This document shows positions 62,682-64,000 of a DNA stretch of 64,000 nucleotides, piece after piece (the stretch's first letter is position 1; each line of letters begins with the position of its first letter). Below the pieces are notes generated by a model that searched no databases, was not told where the DNA came from, and was given only the letters and a program-made list of their open reading frames with translations. The stretch is from Companilactobacillus jidongensis. GTDB taxonomy: Bacteria > Bacillota > Bacilli > Lactobacillales > Lactobacillaceae. A program made the position numbers and the translations under genes. The DNA lies in NCBI RefSeq assembly GCF_003946575.1, contig NZ_RHOP01000009.1, positions 37,075 through 101,074 on the forward strand, read 5' to 3'.

Positions 62682-63884
62682 ATGTTAAAAGGGAAACACA
62701 TTACGCTTTACGTAACTGGCGGAATTGCCGTCTATAAATCTTTGAATATCGTTCGTGAATTGATCAAGAATCAAGCTGAGGTCCAAGTGGTCATGACTAA
62801 GGCCGCACAGGAATTTGTTACACCATTGACGTTTGCAACCTTGAGCCAACGTCCAGTCCTGACTGATAATTTTGTTGCACAATCAGCGCAGGATGATTTC
62901 ATCCCTCACATTAAACTCGCGCGCTGGACCGACCTAGCTGTCGTCGTGCCTGCAACAGCGAATATCATTGGTAAATTAGCGAACGGTATAGCTGATGACC
63001 TAACGTCAACAACTTTGATGGCCACGAGTGCCCCTAAGCTGATTTTTCCAACTATGAATACAACAATGTGGAATAACCCCGCCGTTCAAACTAATATCAA
63101 TACTTTGAATCTCATGGATATTAGAATTGTTGATCCAGACTCAGGATTCCTTGCCGAAGGTGAAATGGGCAAAGGTAGATTGCCCGAATTAAATACTATC
63201 ATGGTAGAAATCTTCAAAATGTTCACTAAACCTTTGCTTGCTGGCACAAATGTCATCGTTACAGCCGGTGGTACAAAGGAAGCTATCGATCCAGTTAGAT
63301 TCATTGGAAATAATTCATCTGGTAAGATGGGAATTGCTATGGCAAACGTTGCCGCAGATATGGGCGCACATGTCACCTTGATCACTACGGTTCATGACAG
63401 CTTAAGCTCACCTAATCTTAATGAAATCAAAATTTCTACTGCCTTAGAGATGCAAAAGGAACTCGAAAATCATTTCGAAAGTAGTAATGTTCTCATTATG
63501 GCCGCTGCTGTATCTGATTTTAGACCAGCCCATAAGGCTGATCAAAAGATTAAGAAAAATGATGATAAAGAATTATACACAATTGAATTAAAAAAGAATC
63601 CCGATATTTTGAAAGAAATTGCTAAAAAGAAATCAGGTCAATTTGTTGTAGGATTTGCAGCTGAAACTGAGAATCTCATTCCTTATGCAAAAAAGAAATT
63701 GCATGAAAAGAACGTCGATATGATTCTCGCAAATGATGTATCAAAGGCTGGTTCAGGTTTTAACGTGGATACTAATGAAATAACTTTGATTCGTCATGAC
63801 AAAGATCCAGAAACTTGGCCATTGATGTCTAAGAGTGACATTGCAGCTAAGTTCTGGGAGTATTACGAACAAAATATTAAATAA
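62682..63884 (+). CDS. coaBC: CoaBC: phosphopantothenoylcysteine decarboxylase / phosphopantothenate-cysteine ligase
   Basis: Bifunctional coenzyme A biosynthesis enzyme of 400 residues. The N half (CoaC) is a flavodoxin-like HFCD fold with GGIAVYKSL, His in HIKLARWTDL, PATANIIGKLANGIADDL and TMNTTMW. The C half (CoaB) has GGTKEAIDPVRFIGNNSSGKMG, AAAVSDFRP, KIKKND and FAAETENL. At the position of the CoaC catalytic cysteine (Cys158 of E. coli, in SQACGD) the sequence reads LAEGEMGKGRL with Glu159. Other active-site residues are kept. GAGGTGA before ATG 62682. It is the usual housekeeping gene for CoA. Confidence 0.93.
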   Translation: MLKGKHITLYVTGGIAVYKSLNIVRELIKNQAEVQVVMTKAAQEFVTPLTFATLSQRPVLTDNFVAQSAQDDFIPHIKLARWTDLAVVVPATANIIGKLANGIADDLTSTTLMATSAPKLIFPTMNTTMWNNPAVQTNINTLNLMDIRIVDPDSGFLAEGEMGKGRLPELNTIMVEIFKMFTKPLLAGTNVIVTAGGTKEAIDPVRFIGNNSSGKMGIAMANVAADMGAHVTLITTVHDSLSSPNLNEIKISTALEMQKELENHFESSNVLIMAAAVSDFRPAHKADQKIKKNDDKELYTIELKKNPDILKEIAKKKSGQFVVGFAAETENLIPYAKKKLHEKNVDMILANDVSKAGSGFNVDTNEITLIRHDKDPETWPLMSKSDIAAKFWEYYEQNIK

Positions 63885-63921
63885 AATAAGACATTGCCAC
63901 AAATGGCAATGTCTTATTTTA
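63883..63921. terminator. Bidirectional terminator after coaBC
   Basis: AAAATAAGACATTGCCA at 63883-63899 is exactly complementary to 63904-63920. Convergent with the partial gene at the window end. Confidence 0.85.
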
Positions 63922-64000
63922 TTGGTTCTATACTTTCTGGTATTGATGAATAATCAATACCAGTTTTTTTGTACTCTTTTAAAACAAAAAGAACATCACT
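63914..64000 (-). CDS. 3' end of an unidentified gene
   Basis: A minus-strand frame open to the window edge encodes 28 residues ending in VLKEYKKTGIDYSSIPESIE then stop. It abuts the shared terminator, as a real convergent gene would. Too short to name; the gene begins beyond the window. Confidence 0.5.
   Translation of the reverse strand, partial: SDVLFVLKEYKKTGIDYSSIPESIEPIK

Overview
The window looks like chromosome from a low-GC lactic acid bacterium of the Lactobacillaceae, most like the Companilactobacillus group. That placement is an inference from style, not a database match: AT-rich coding, strong AGGAGG-type ribosome binding sites, secreted proteins ending in SLAP-type repeats (YYRVATNEWV), a KxYKxGKxW signal peptide, a sortase-anchored Ig-repeat protein, an LtaS pair, a GH65 phosphorylase and a permuted GH3 glucosidase. 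I see no rRNA, tRNA, CRISPR array, prophage or intact insertion sequence.

Layout. 1-6.5 kb: the 3' part of a GH65 phosphorylase, a MATE exporter and two secreted SLAP proteins. 6.5-8.1 kb: a TetR regulator and a short-chain dehydrogenase sharing an operator motif. 8.2-10.8 kb: a BspA-like (DUF285) SLAP protein. 11-13.4 kb: a GPH-type sugar symporter and an HSL-family esterase under a possible cre. 13.9-17.0 kb: HAD phosphatase, O-acetyltransferase, old-yellow-enzyme and MarR regulator, with the debris of a second HAD gene. 17.1-23.5 kb: an MFS carrier followed by a probable vitamin B12 module (PduO-type adenosyltransferase, CbrT-like S component, GlpF, a fused double ECF ATPase, EcfT and a secreted DUF4430 protein). 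23.6-26.1 kb: a secreted agmatine-deiminase-family protein and a purine permease. 26.4-30.3 kb: a BcsA-like synthase with a PilZ domain plus a polytopic GT-C-like partner. 30.5-34.7 kb: a small HTH gene with clpL, and a divergent lipase-like protein. 34.7-40.2 kb: a four-gene operon of two GT8 glycosyltransferases and two PlsC-fold acyltransferases, next to tetR and mntH. 40.5-46.4 kb: a 1230-residue anchored Ig-repeat protein and an LRR-SLAP protein. 46.5-53.2 kb: pgi, a VanZ protein and tandem LtaS paralogues. 53.2-64 kb: a two-component system, a HAD phosphatase, oxidoreductases, a 3D-domain secreted protein, a GH3 glucosidase, coaBC and the tail of an unidentified gene.

How the genes work together. 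Much of the window builds or decorates the envelope: SLAP, LPXTG-type, LRR and DUF285 surface proteins, LTA synthesis, a c-di-GMP-responsive polysaccharide synthase, and a possible acylated glycolipid pathway. A second theme is glycerol and cobalamin: glycerol facilitator, B12 import and B12 adenosylation sit together, as expected in a host with a B12-dependent glycerol or diol dehydratase, although no dehydratase gene lies in this window.

The points most worth following are the DUF4430 protein beside the B12 importer, the GT8/PlsC operon, the PilZ-bearing synthase, the HTH-clpL operon with its inverted-repeat operator, a dispersed hairpin repeat with compensatory change, and a CoaBC in which the expected catalytic cysteine reads as glutamate. 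Start codons were reassigned from ribosome binding sites for many genes, several to GTG or TTG.
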